Shown here in pieces: positions 53,233 through 61,053 of a DNA stretch of 64,000 bases. The notes under the pieces are model-generated. The model did no database searches. It saw only the letters and a list, made by a program, of their open reading frames with translations, and was not told where the DNA came from. This DNA is from Wenzhouxiangella sp042310355. GTDB taxonomy: Bacteria > Pseudomonadota > Gammaproteobacteria > Xanthomonadales > Wenzhouxiangellaceae. Numbering within the stretch: the first letter of the stretch is position 1; the number at the start of each line of letters is the position of its first letter. A program made the position numbers and the translations under genes. The DNA is taken from contig NZ_JBHJMR010000015.1 of the NCBI RefSeq assembly GCF_042310355.1, forward strand, positions 1-64,000, given 5' to 3'.

Positions 53233-54807
53233 ATGAAAGTAGGTGCACCGAAAGAGACCGCACCGGGCGAAGCGCGGGTTGCGTTGACGCCTGAAAGCGC
53301 GGGCCGGCTCAAGAAGTTGGGCTACGACTGCCTGGTCGAGACGGGCGCGGGGCTGGCCGCCTCGTTGACCGACCAGGCGTACAAGGATGCCGGCGTGGAA
53401 GTCGTCGATTCGGCCGAGGCGCTGTGGCAGCAGGCCGACGTGATCGTGAAGGTGCGCGAGCCCTCCAGCGAGGAGATCGACGCCGCGCCCGAGGGCAAGA
53501 CGCTGATCAGCTTCGTCTGGCCGGCGAACAACGAAGACCTGCTCGAGAAGATGAAGGCCAGGAACATGTCCGTGCTGGCCATGGACATGGTGCCGCGCAT
53601 CAGCCGGGCGCAGAAGATGGACGCGCTGTCGTCGATGGCCAACATCGCCGGCTACCGCGCCGTGGTCGAGGCGAGCAACAACTTCGGCCGCTTCTTCATG
53701 GGCCAGATGACCGCCGCCGGCAAGGTGCCGCCGGCGAAGGTGCTGGTGGTTGGTGCCGGCGTGGCCGGCCTGGCCGCGATCGGCACCTCGGTATCGCTGG
53801 GCGCGATCACCCTGGCCTTCGACGTGCGACCCGAAGTGGCCGAGCAGATCGAGTCCATGGGCGCGGAATTCGTCTACCTGGATTTCGAAGAAGAACAGAC
53901 CGACGGCGCCGAGACCGGCGGCTACGCGGCGCCGTCGAGCCCGGAGTTCCGCGAAAAGCAGCTCGAGAAATTCCGCGAGCTGGCCCCCGACGTCGATATC
54001 GTCATCACCACCGCGCTGATCCCCAACCGGCCCGCGCCGGAGCTGTGGACCGACGACATGGTCGAGGCGATGAAGCCCGGTTCCGTGATCGTCGACCTGG
54101 CCGCCGAACGGGGCGGCAACTGCACGCTCACGAAAAAAGACGAACGCATCGTCACCGACAACGACGTGACCATTATCGGTTACACGGATTTCCCCAGCCG
54201 CATGGCCACGCAGTCGTCCAATCTCTATGCCACCAACGTGCGGCACATGCTCGACGACCTCACGCCCGAAAAAGACGGCACGCCGGTCATCGATATGGAA
54301 GACGACGTCATCCGCGGGTCGCTGGTGTGCCACGAAGGCGAGATTACCTGGCCGCCGCCGGAGCCCAAGACCAAGGCCATCGCCGCGGCCAAGCCCAGGA
54401 AGAAGGAGCCCGAAGAGACGGCCGAAGCCAAGGCCGAGCGCGAAGCGGCCGAACTGAAAGCCTCGCTCAACCGCACCGGCTGGATGCTGGGCATCGGCGG
54501 TGCGCTGTGCCTGGCCGTGGGCGCGGTCGCACCGCCGAGCTTCATGCAGCACTTCATCGTGTTCGTGCTGTCGGTGTTTGTCGGCTACCACGTGATCTGG
54601 GGCGTGGCGCATTCGCTGCACACCCCGCTGATGGCCATCACCAACGCGATCTCGTCGATCATCATCGTCGGCGCCTTGTTGCAGGTGGCCTCCGGCAATA
54701 CAACGGTAATGGTGCTCGCCGCGGCCTCGATCCTGATGGCCTCGGTCAATATCTTCGGCGGGTTCCTCGTGACCCGACGCATGCTCGCCATGTTCAAGCG
54801 CAGCTAG
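53233..54807 (+). CDS. pntA: NAD(P) transhydrogenase subunit alpha
   Basis: A 524-residue subunit of proton-translocating transhydrogenase, which makes NADPH from NADH. It combines the NAD-binding domain (MKVGAPKETAPGEARVALTP; VLVVGAGVAGLAAIG) with C-terminal membrane segments, as in the fused E. coli PntA. A Lys/Glu/Ala-rich linker lies at about residues 375-415. AGGAG precedes the ATG. Its stop codon TAG is the first three bases of the inserted element that separates it from pntB. Confidence 0.95.
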   Translation: MKVGAPKETAPGEARVALTPESAGRLKKLGYDCLVETGAGLAASLTDQAYKDAGVEVVDSAEALWQQADVIVKVREPSSEEIDAAPEGKTLISFVWPANNEDLLEKMKARNMSVLAMDMVPRISRAQKMDALSSMANIAGYRAVVEASNNFGRFFMGQMTAAGKVPPAKVLVVGAGVAGLAAIGTSVSLGAITLAFDVRPEVAEQIESMGAEFVYLDFEEEQTDGAETGGYAAPSSPEFREKQLEKFRELAPDVDIVITTALIPNRPAPELWTDDMVEAMKPGSVIVDLAAERGGNCTLTKKDERIVTDNDVTIIGYTDFPSRMATQSSNLYATNVRHMLDDLTPEKDGTPVIDMEDDVIRGSLVCHEGEITWPPPEPKTKAIAAAKPRKKEPEETAEAKAEREAAELKASLNRTGWMLGIGGALCLAVGAVAPPSFMQHFIVFVLSVFVGYHVIWGVAHSLHTPLMAITNAISSIIIVGALLQVASGNTTVMVLAAASILMASVNIFGGFLVTRRMLAMFKRS

Positions 54808-55073
54808 TGTACCCCGTCACTCATTGTGTAACTTATAGAGCGCGCCTGAGCCGACAGTGCAAGGCGCGACCCGCAGTGAAGGGTGGGGCCCTTTACAAGG
54901 GGCGCAACGCCGCAATGTCGGTTCAGGCGCGCTCCCGAAGGGCGAGCCGGAAAGCGTTCATCTGCGGCGTTCTGTCTCTTGAAAATGGCCCCACCATTCC
55001 CTGCGAGACAGGCCTTGCAGCTAAACGCTTTCCGACTCGCTATAAGTTACAGAATGAGTGACGGGGTACACTA
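54805..55073. mobile_element. Non-autonomous inverted-repeat element (MITE-like) splitting pntA and pntB
   Basis: This is a 269-bp element with 34-bp terminal inverted repeats (54805-54838 and 55040-55073) that pair with one mismatch and start TAGTGTACCCC. It codes for nothing recognisable. The ends carry TA on both sides, as expected of a TA target duplication. Removing one TA plus the interior leaves AGC TAA AGG AAT GCA G ATG, i.e. a normal pntA stop and pntB ribosome site. The interior has two hairpins: 54839-54855 with 54917-54933 (16/17) and 54942-54960 with 55022-55040 (17/19). Confidence 0.88.
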
Positions 55074-55084
55074 AAGGAATGCAG

Positions 55085-56521
55085 ATGTCTATCGGACTGA
55101 TCACCGCCGCCTACGTTGTCGCGGCCGTACTCTTCATCCTTGCGCTGGGCGGGCTCGCCAACCAGGAAAAGGCCAAGCGCGCCATCTGGTACGGCATTGT
55201 CGGCATGCTGCTGGCCGTCGTCGCGACCATCGGCACGCCGGGCGTGGGCCAGTACCCGCTGATCGCGCTGCTGGTGGCCATCGGCGGGGTCGTCGGCTGG
55301 TTCGTCGCCAAGCGCGTACAGATGACGCAGATGCCCGAGCTGGTCGCCGGCTTCCACAGCCTGGTCGGCCTGGCTGCGGTGTTCATCGGCATCAACGCGC
55401 ACCTGGAAATGACCGTGGCGCTGGCCGCCAAGGACGCCGGTACGGTCGCCGAGCTGGCCGGTTTCGCCGCCACCATCGCCAAGAAGACGGCGGTGGAGCT
55501 CAACATCCTCAAGGTCGAGCTGTTTCTCGGCATCCTAATCGGGGCGATTACCTTTACCGGGTCGATCATCGCCTACGGCAAGTTGTCGGGAAAACTCAGT
55601 TCCGCGGCGCTGACGCTGCCGGGCCGCCACCTGCTCAACCTGACCGCCATCATTGCCTGCCTGGTGCTGGGCGGGCTTTATCTGGGCGGCGCGGGCCTGT
55701 GGACGATGATCGCCGTGGCCGTCATCGCCGGCCTGATCGGCTGCCACCTGATCATGGCCATCGGCGGGGCCGACATGCCCGTGGTGGTGTCGATGCTCAA
55801 CTCCTATTCGGGCTGGGCCGCCGCGGCCATCGGCTTTACCCTGGGCAACGATTTGCTGATCGTCACCGGCGCGCTGGTCGGCTCCTCGGGCGCCATCCTG
55901 TCCTACATCATGTGCAAGGGCATGAACCGCAGCTTCGTTTCGGTGATTCTCGGCGGCTGGGGCGGGGAGTCCAGCGGCTCGGCGGCGGTGGAGGGCGACA
56001 TGGTCGCCGCCGACGCCGACGCGGTGGGCGCGGCGGTGAATGATGCCGACAGCGTCATCATCGTGCCCGGCTACGGCATGGCCGTCGCGCAGGCGCAGGC
56101 GGCCGTATCCGAGCTGACGAAAAAGCTGCGCGGCCAGGGCAAGTCCGTGCGCTTCGCCATCCACCCGGTGGCGGGCCGCCTGCCCGGCCACATGAACGTG
56201 CTGCTGGCCGAGGCCAAGGTGCCCTACGACATCGTCCTGGAGATGGAAGAAATCAACGAGGACTTCCCCGACACCGACGTGGTCATCATCATCGGCGCCA
56301 ACGACATCGTGAACCCGGCCGCCCAGGACGACCCGGGCAGCCCCATCGCCGGCATGCCGGTGCTCGAAGTCTGGAAGGCGCGCCAGGTGTTCGTGTGCAA
56401 GCGCGGCAGCGGTACCGGCTATTCCGGCATCGAAAACCCGCTGTTCTTCAAGGACAACACGCGCATGTTCTACGGCGACGCCAAGGCTTCCATGGAAGCC
56501 CTGCTCAAGGAGCTGGGCTGA
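55085..56521 (+). CDS. pntB: NAD(P) transhydrogenase subunit beta
   Basis: A 478-residue subunit with eight or nine membrane segments followed by an NADP-binding domain (SVIIVPGYGMAVAQAQAAVS, FAIHPVAGRLPGHMNVLLAE, GANDIVNPAA). The start MSIGLITAAYVVAA matches E. coli PntB, and AAAGGA 6 bp before the ATG at 55085 supports it; an ATG two codons earlier is possible. It should form an operon with pntA despite the inserted element. Confidence 0.95.
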   Translation: MSIGLITAAYVVAAVLFILALGGLANQEKAKRAIWYGIVGMLLAVVATIGTPGVGQYPLIALLVAIGGVVGWFVAKRVQMTQMPELVAGFHSLVGLAAVFIGINAHLEMTVALAAKDAGTVAELAGFAATIAKKTAVELNILKVELFLGILIGAITFTGSIIAYGKLSGKLSSAALTLPGRHLLNLTAIIACLVLGGLYLGGAGLWTMIAVAVIAGLIGCHLIMAIGGADMPVVVSMLNSYSGWAAAAIGFTLGNDLLIVTGALVGSSGAILSYIMCKGMNRSFVSVILGGWGGESSGSAAVEGDMVAADADAVGAAVNDADSVIIVPGYGMAVAQAQAAVSELTKKLRGQGKSVRFAIHPVAGRLPGHMNVLLAEAKVPYDIVLEMEEINEDFPDTDVVIIIGANDIVNPAAQDDPGSPIAGMPVLEVWKARQVFVCKRGSGTGYSGIENPLFFKDNTRMFYGDAKASMEALLKELG

Positions 56522-56630
56522 TCGAGGCCGCCCCGACGGCGCGCGTCGTTTGAACCCCCGAACCGCCCCCGCTACACTGACTGCGGGGACGCGGCTGCGG
56601 CACGGGCCATGGCGGTAGCGTGTCCAAAGC

Positions 56631-57590
56631 TCACATCCCGTCCATCGGGCTCCTGGCGCCCATCGCCCCGCGATTGATCACGTGCGTGTAGATCATCGTG
56701 GTGCGCACGTCCGAATGCCCCAGCAACTGCTGCACCGTCCGGATATCTGCGCCCGACTCCAGCAGGTGCGTGGCGAAGCTATGGCGGAAGGCGTGGCAGG
56801 TGACGGGCTTCCGGATCCCGCAGTCACGAGCCGCCCGCTTGACCGCCTTCTGCACGGTTGTGCCGAACAGGTGATGACGACCCACCTGGCCTGAACGCGG
56901 ATCCATCGCCAGCCGCCGTGACGGAAACACGAACTGCCAGGCGGGCTCGAATCGCGCATTGGGATACTTGCGGTCGAGCGCATGGGGCAAGACGACGCCA
57001 CCGCGACCGAGCTTTCGATCCAGCGCCAACAATTCCAGCGACTGATCGATCTGCAGCTGCAGGCCGTCGCGACAGGCATCGGCCAGAACCGTCACCCGAT
57101 CCTTCGCGCCCTTGCCGTCGCGGATGACGAGTTCGCGCCGCTTCAAATCCACATCCTTGATGCGCAGCCGCAAGGCTTCGGTCAGACGAAGCCCTGATCC
57201 GTAAAGCAGCTTGACAACCAGATCCTGGGGCACCGGCAGCCGCGCCATGATCATACGCACCTCGTCGCGCTCCAGCACAACCGGCATGCGCGCGGGCTTC
57301 TTGGCGCGAACCACATCATCCAGCCAGGGCAACTCGATCTTGAGGACATCCCGGTACAAGAACAGAACCGCCGAGAGCGCCAGATTCTGAGTCGAAGCTG
57401 CAACATTCCGGTCCACAGCAAGATAGGTCAGGAAAGCCTCGAGCTCCCGCTTGCCCATATCCGCCGGATGCTTTTTGCCGTGAAACAGAATGAACCGGCG
57501 AACCCAGTGAACGTACGACTCCTCCGTCCGATAGCTGTAGTGGCGCGCTCGAATCGACTCGCGCAACTGATCCAGTAGCTTTTTGGCCAT
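56631..57590 (-). CDS. intI: Integron integrase
   Basis: A 319-residue tyrosine recombinase that inserts and excises gene cassettes. Catalytic residues are Arg135 (GSGLRLTEALRL), His266 and Arg269 (CHAFRHSFATHLL), His292 (LLGHSDVRTT) and Tyr301 (MIYTHV). The integron-specific extra domain lies at about residues 200-225 (LPHALDRKYPNARFEPAWQF). GAGGAG precedes the ATG. It faces away from the cassette array, the usual arrangement. All catalytic residues are intact, so it may be active. I saw no clear LexA box upstream. Confidence 0.95.
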   Translation of the reverse strand: MAKKLLDQLRESIRARHYSYRTEESYVHWVRRFILFHGKKHPADMGKRELEAFLTYLAVDRNVAASTQNLALSAVLFLYRDVLKIELPWLDDVVRAKKPARMPVVLERDEVRMIMARLPVPQDLVVKLLYGSGLRLTEALRLRIKDVDLKRRELVIRDGKGAKDRVTVLADACRDGLQLQIDQSLELLALDRKLGRGGVVLPHALDRKYPNARFEPAWQFVFPSRRLAMDPRSGQVGRHHLFGTTVQKAVKRAARDCGIRKPVTCHAFRHSFATHLLESGADIRTVQQLLGHSDVRTTMIYTHVINRGAMGARSPMDGM

Positions 57591-57847
57591 TACTCCTCAA
57601 CCCAGATAAAACCTATCCAGATTGAAAACCAAACGGCGTCAGTACAGAATCAGAACCACGCGCGAATTCAGGTAGGAAATTTGCGCGTTAAACGGACAAA
57701 TGTCATATTCCAGGCGGGCAGGCGGCAAGCGAAATGATTGATTTCATGGCAAATCCGCTCCAAACACTCCCCAAAAGCGGAGTTAAAGCGAAATTCGCCC
57801 CCCGAAACCGCCGACCAACACTTTTTTCACCTAGTTCTTAGTTAGCT
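57591..57847. other. attI: attI region and intI/cassette promoters
   Basis: This 250-bp gap between intI and the first cassette must hold attI. The recombination point is GTTAGCT at 57841-57847, where the first cassette joins. The sequence just upstream (CACTTTTTTCACCTAGTTCT) has no similarity to the attC sites. No strong Pc promoter is obvious by eye. Confidence 0.75.
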
Positions 57848-57853
57848 GTTGGA

Positions 57854-58177
57854 ATGAGTATTCTTAGATCTGCATCGGTGAACGGCCAGAACGGGGTAGT
57901 TGGTAGCTCCCGCTGTGCCACGGGCGCCGCGCCAGTCTTAAAGCTCGGGCGTAGTAGCCGGGATCGGCGCTGCCGATTCCTGGCGTGCAGTCCGAAGGGC
58001 TATGCCTTCGTCGCTTCTACCCGGAAAGGTCGCAGCGGCGTCCGGCTATCTGCCAGTCGAAAACTGGGGCGGGCTTCGATCAGCCGCTGGGGCGCTTTTG
58101 CGGAAAATGCCCCTTCCACAGCTAACAAGTCGCTCAAGTACGTTCCGGCCCTTCGGGCCTCCACCGGACGCGGCTAA
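57854..58177 (+). CDS. Cassette 1: family-A cassette protein
   Basis: A 107-residue Arg/Ser-rich predicted protein of unknown family, the first of eight related copies (MSxxRSASENGQSGAVGS...). The ATG lies 13 bp after the recombination G and has no spaced ribosome site. The last 17 residues (NKSLKYVPALRASTGRG) and the stop codon are encoded by the attC site. Cassettes 1, 3, 4, 5, 10 and 14 all measure 359 bp despite strong divergence, which favours a coding role. It may instead be a non-coding cassette. Confidence 0.45.
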   Translation: MSILRSASVNGQNGVVGSSRCATGAAPVLKLGRSSRDRRCRFLACSPKGYAFVASTRKGRSGVRLSASRKLGRASISRWGAFAENAPSTANKSLKYVPALRASTGRG

Positions 58178-58202
58178 AGCCGCGCCGCTTAGCTCAGACG
58201 TT
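58124..58202 (+). repeat. attC: attC 1
   Basis: A 79-bp site from AAC to GTT: AACAAGTCGCTCAAG, a central palindrome TCCGGCCC..., GGACGCGGCTAAAGCCGCG, and CTTAGCTCAGACGTT. It is the reference copy for the common attC type in this array. Confidence 0.93.
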
Positions 58203-58526
58203 ATGAGTAAGGCTACTTTCATTTTTGCGGGACTTGTCCTCTCCCTGATCTGTTCCGCTGCAACTGGCACAACCATACATTGGGAGTCCTTGTATCCCGA
58301 TGAGGCAGCCCGAGAATGTATCGAGGGCGAGGTCACCTTAACCTACGAGGTGGGTCCTGAAAGCCTACCCGTTGACATTCAGGTGGTAGCTTCAGAGCCG
58401 GAAGGCGTGTTTGACCAAACCGCAGTTCGGGCACTCTCGCGCTGGACGCAGAGTGACCCTCGCGGCACGCTAAAGAGAGAAACCATTGAGTTCAGGATTG
58501 ACGACCATAGTGAGTGCAACTCATAA
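58203..58526 (+). CDS. Cassette 2: exported TonB C-terminal-domain-like protein
   Basis: A 107-residue protein with a signal peptide (ATFIFAGLVLSLICSAATG) and a domain that resembles the TonB C terminus (YPDEAARECIEGEVTLTYEV, DIQVVASEPEGVFDQTAVRA followed by LSRW). In TonB proteins this domain contacts outer-membrane receptors; here there is no membrane anchor or Pro-rich linker. The ATG follows the recombination GTT directly, with no ribosome site. It is AT-richer than its neighbours, a sign of outside origin. Partner is unknown. Confidence 0.75.
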   Translation: MSKATFIFAGLVLSLICSAATGTTIHWESLYPDEAARECIEGEVTLTYEVGPESLPVDIQVVASEPEGVFDQTAVRALSRWTQSDPRGTLKRETIEFRIDDHSECNS

Positions 58527-58603
58527 CAAGTCGCTCAAGTACGTTCCGGCCCTTCGGGCCTCCACCGGACGCGGCTAAAGCCGCGCCGCTTAGCTCAGAC
58601 GTT
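58525..58603 (+). repeat. attC: attC 2
   Basis: A 79-bp site, identical by eye to attC 1 across the core. It follows the stop codon of the TonB-C-like gene directly. Confidence 0.93.
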
Positions 58604-58613
58604 AGCTGTTGGA

Positions 58614-58937
58614 ATGAGTATTCTTAGATCTGCATTGGTGAACGGCCAGAGCGGGGTAGTTGGTAGCTCCCGCTGTGCCACGGGCGCCGCGCCAGTCTTA
58701 AAGCTCGGGCGTAGTAGCCGGGATCGGCGCTGCCGATTCTTGGCGTGCACTCCGAAGGGCTATGCCTTCGTCACTTTTACCCGGAAACGTCGCAGCGGCG
58801 TCCGGCTATCTGCCAGTCGAAAACTAGGGCGGGCTTCGATCAGCGGCTGGGGCGCTTTTGCGGAAAATACCCCTTCCACAGCTAACAAGTCGCTCAAGTA
58901 CGTTCCGGCCCTTCGGGCCTCCACCGGACGCGGCTAA
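58614..58937 (+). CDS. Cassette 3: family-A cassette protein
   Basis: A 107-residue copy nearly identical to cassette 1, with a few substitutions (for example SALVNGQSG, ACTPKGYAFVTFTRKRR). The tail and stop are again supplied by the attC. Function unknown. Confidence 0.45.
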   Translation: MSILRSALVNGQSGVVGSSRCATGAAPVLKLGRSSRDRRCRFLACTPKGYAFVTFTRKRRSGVRLSASRKLGRASISGWGAFAENTPSTANKSLKYVPALRASTGRG

Positions 58938-58962
58938 CGCCGCGCCGCTTAGCTCAGACGTT
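58884..58962 (+). repeat. attC: attC 3
   Basis: A 79-bp site of the common type, with GGCTAACGCCG in the central stem in place of GGCTAAAGCCG. Confidence 0.93.
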
Positions 58963-58972
58963 AGCTGTTGGA

Positions 58973-59311
58973 ATGAGTGTTTGTAGATCTGCATCGGAGA
59001 ACGGCCAGAGTGGGGCAGTTGGTAGCCCCCGCTCTGCCACGGGTGCCGCGACAGATTCGAGGCGTGGAGTTGCTAGCCCGGCTGAGCGTCGCCGCTTCTT
59101 GGTTTGCAGCCCGGAGGGTTACCTGCCTGCCGCTTCTGCCGGGATAGGGCTCTGCCGCTTCAGGTTGTTCGCCAGTCGAGCACCGGGGCGGGCTTCGCTC
59201 GCCCGCTGCGGCGCCTTGGCGGCAAGTGGCTCCTCCACAGCTAACAAGTCGCTCAAGTACGCTCCGGCCCTTTCGGGCCTCCGCCGGACGCAGCAAAGCT
59301 GCGCCGCTTAG
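58973..59311 (+). CDS. Cassette 4: family-A cassette protein, divergent
   Basis: A 112-residue divergent copy (MSVCRSASENGQSGAVGSPR; FLVCSPEGYLPAASAG). The cassette keeps the 359-bp length although many positions differ. An extra T in the attC stem (CCCTTTCGGGCC) shifts the frame at the tail, so the protein ends GLRRTQQSCAA instead of the usual tail. Confidence 0.42.
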   Translation: MSVCRSASENGQSGAVGSPRSATGAATDSRRGVASPAERRRFLVCSPEGYLPAASAGIGLCRFRLFASRAPGRASLARCGALAASGSSTANKSLKYAPALSGLRRTQQSCAA

Positions 59312-59321
59312 CTCAGACGTT
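59243..59321 (+). repeat. attC: attC 4
   Basis: A 79-bp site with differences in both stems: CTCCGGCCCTTTCGGGCC and GGACGCAGCAAAGCTGCG. The changes in the second stem are compensatory (CAGC with GCTG). Confidence 0.92.
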
Positions 59322-59331
59322 AGCTGTTGGA

Positions 59332-59655
59332 ATGAGTGTTCTTAGAACGGCATCGGAGAACGGCCAGAGTGGTGCATTTGGTAGCTGCGGCCGTGCCACG
59401 CGCGCCACGGCGGCTTCCAAGCGCGGAGGTGATAGCCTGGCTCGACGTTGCCACTTTCTCGTTGGTAGTCCGGCGGGCTATGCGACTGCTGCTTCTGCCC
59501 GGAAACGCCGCAGCCGCGTCTGGTTGTTTGCCAGTCGAGTACCGGGGCGGGCTTCGCTCGGTGGCCGGGGCGCTGTCCTCTTGAATGCCCCTTCCACAGC
59601 TAACAAGTCGCTCAAGTACGTTCCGGCCCTTCGGGCCTCCACCGGACGCAGCTAA
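59332..59655 (+). CDS. Cassette 5: family-A cassette protein, divergent
   Basis: A 107-residue copy (MSVLRTASENGQSGAFGSCG; HFLVGSPAGYATAASARK), same length as cassette 1. The tail reads ASTGRS because the attC stem carries CGCAGC. Function unknown. Confidence 0.42.
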   Translation: MSVLRTASENGQSGAFGSCGRATRATAASKRGGDSLARRCHFLVGSPAGYATAASARKRRSRVWLFASRVPGRASLGGRGAVLLNAPSTANKSLKYVPALRASTGRS

Positions 59656-59680
59656 AGCTGCGCCGCTTAGCTCAGACGTT
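59602..59680 (+). repeat. attC: attC 5
   Basis: A 79-bp site with the CGCAGCTAAAGCTGCG variant of the inner stem, again with both sides changed together. Confidence 0.92.
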
Positions 59681-59682
59681 AA

Positions 59683-60018
59683 ATGGCAGACAGAGACACC
59701 ATACTGACTTGGCTCGCTTGGATTGCGTTTGCGGCCATGTTAATTGGATTCGTTTGGACAATCTATTTTCATGCAGTGATTTTTATGGAGGTCTCGAACC
59801 ACGCAGAGGCTGCTAACAGACATAACACGTTCATGTGGAGTCTGTTGCTTCTCGATATTCCATTCGTTGCGTATTTGATCACGGAGCAAAGACTCAATCC
59901 CAGTAGCAAGGCTTTGTGGATTCTAGTCGCCTGCCTTGTCCCGCTCCTCGGATGGGTGGCATGTTGGTACTCGCGCATGCTTCCACATATTAGGGATGGC
60001 AAAGCTGATGCCACTTAA
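59683..60018 (+). CDS. Cassette 6: small polytopic membrane protein
   Basis: A 111-residue protein with three hydrophobic segments (WLAWIAFAAMLIGFVWTIYF, FMWSLLLLDIPFVAYLITEQ, LWILVACLVPLLGWVACWYS). I do not recognise the family. The ATG is 3 bp after the recombination GTT, so it has no own ribosome site. Base composition is lower in GC than the chromosome. Confidence 0.68.
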   Translation: MADRDTILTWLAWIAFAAMLIGFVWTIYFHAVIFMEVSNHAEAANRHNTFMWSLLLLDIPFVAYLITEQRLNPSSKALWILVACLVPLLGWVACWYSRMLPHIRDGKADAT

Positions 60019-60095
60019 CAAATCGCTCAAGTACGTTCCGGCCCTTCGGGCCTCCACCGGACGCGGCTAAAGCCGCGCCGCTTAGCTCAGACGTT
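60017..60095 (+). repeat. attC: attC 6
   Basis: A 79-bp common-type site starting AACAAATCGC (one change from attC 1). It overlaps the stop codon of the cassette 6 gene. Confidence 0.93.
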
Positions 60096-60108
60096 ACATG
60101 TGCATTTC

Positions 60109-60534
60109 ATGAATAGACTCCTCCTCGCCTTCGTGCTTGCTACGCTAATGCTTGATGCGTTTGCGTGCTCCGGCTCAAGGCCGAATACGATCGAGACCTT
60201 TGAGCGAGCCGACCGTGTTTTCCGAGCTAAGATCATAGCCACTGAGCTTAAGCTGGAGGAGTTTGAAGGCGAGAGTCGCGAGGTCGTCCATGCTACTTAC
60301 GACCTGCTGGAGTCTTACAAGGGCGAGAATCCCCAGAACGGTCTACTTAAAGAGCTTCCTTTCGCTCCCGGCAACTGCATGCTTGGCCTGCTCACTGGGG
60401 TGGAATATGTAGTCTTTCTAAAAGATAGTCTGTACGTGACCATGCCGAGTGGATCTTGGGCCTACATCAATGCCGAGGGCTCCGATGTGGCGCCGGAACT
60501 AGAAAAACTACGGGCTTTTGCCGATGACATGTAA
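60109..60534 (+). CDS. Cassette 7: exported TIMP/NTR-like protein
   Basis: A 141-residue protein with signal peptide MNRLLLAFVLATLMLDAFA, then an N-terminal Cys (CSGSRPNTIETFERADRVFR), a strand-rich body and a second Cys in APGNCMLGLLTGVEYVVFL. This layout matches bacterial TIMP/NTR-like domains, in which a mature N-terminal cysteine is paired. The role in bacteria is not established. I prefer the ATG at 60109 over the GTG at 60100. GC content is low. Confidence 0.62.
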   Translation: MNRLLLAFVLATLMLDAFACSGSRPNTIETFERADRVFRAKIIATELKLEEFEGESREVVHATYDLLESYKGENPQNGLLKELPFAPGNCMLGLLTGVEYVVFLKDSLYVTMPSGSWAYINAEGSDVAPELEKLRAFADDM

Positions 60535-60611
60535 CAAGTCGCTCAAGTACGTTCCGGCCCTTCGGGCCTCCACCGGACGCGGCTAAAGCCGCGCCGCTTA
60601 GCTCAGACGTT
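60533..60611 (+). repeat. attC: attC 7
   Basis: A 79-bp common-type site, identical by eye to attC 1, overlapping the preceding stop codon. Confidence 0.93.
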
Positions 60612-60640
60612 AGGTGCTTATCCAGTCAGGAGAGGAGCTC

Positions 60641-60922
60641 ATGAACAGAATCCTAGTTTTCCTATTCATCCTTGGGTCCGCATTCCTTCTTCTAGGGGCT
60701 AGTAGTACTGAGCGCCCTTCACTTGCTTCTTGCGGCGCGCATCTTCCGCCAGGCTCTCAGTACTCGGTCGAGCTTGAGGCCTCATGGGACCGTCGCCCAG
60801 GCTCGATGGGTAATAACATTATGATCACATTGAGGAACGATGAAACCGGCAAGGCGCCTGAGGCACTTACTGATGAGCTGCAACGTTTTGCAGAATGTGC
60901 AAGAGTCGCGGTGGGGGTTTAG
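60641..60922 (+). CDS. Cassette 8: small exported protein
   Basis: A 93-residue protein with a hydrophobic N terminus (MNRILVFLFILGSAFLLLGA) and a polar mature part with two cysteines (LASCGAHLPPG, FAECARVAVGV). It has its own AGGAG ribosome site before the ATG at 60641, unlike several other cassettes. The family is not recognised. Confidence 0.65.
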   Translation: MNRILVFLFILGSAFLLLGASSTERPSLASCGAHLPPGSQYSVELEASWDRRPGSMGNNIMITLRNDETGKAPEALTDELQRFAECARVAVGV

Positions 60923-60939
60923 TCATAGCGGCAACACCT

Positions 60940-61018
60940 AACAAATCGCTCAAGTACGTTCCGGCCCTTCGGGCCTCCACCGGACGCGGCTAAAGCCGCG
61001 CCGCTTAGCTCAGACGTT
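60940..61018 (+). repeat. attC: attC 8
   Basis: A 79-bp common-type site starting AACAAATCGC. Confidence 0.93.
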
Positions 61019-61053
61019 ATGTTGCTGTAACTGAATCCAATAAGGAGGTAAAC

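Noticed and set aside
54805..55073. A plain transcription terminator between pntA and pntB
   Set aside because: 34-bp ends with TA flanks and a reconstructible empty site fit an insertion element better; no U-tract follows a simple stem.
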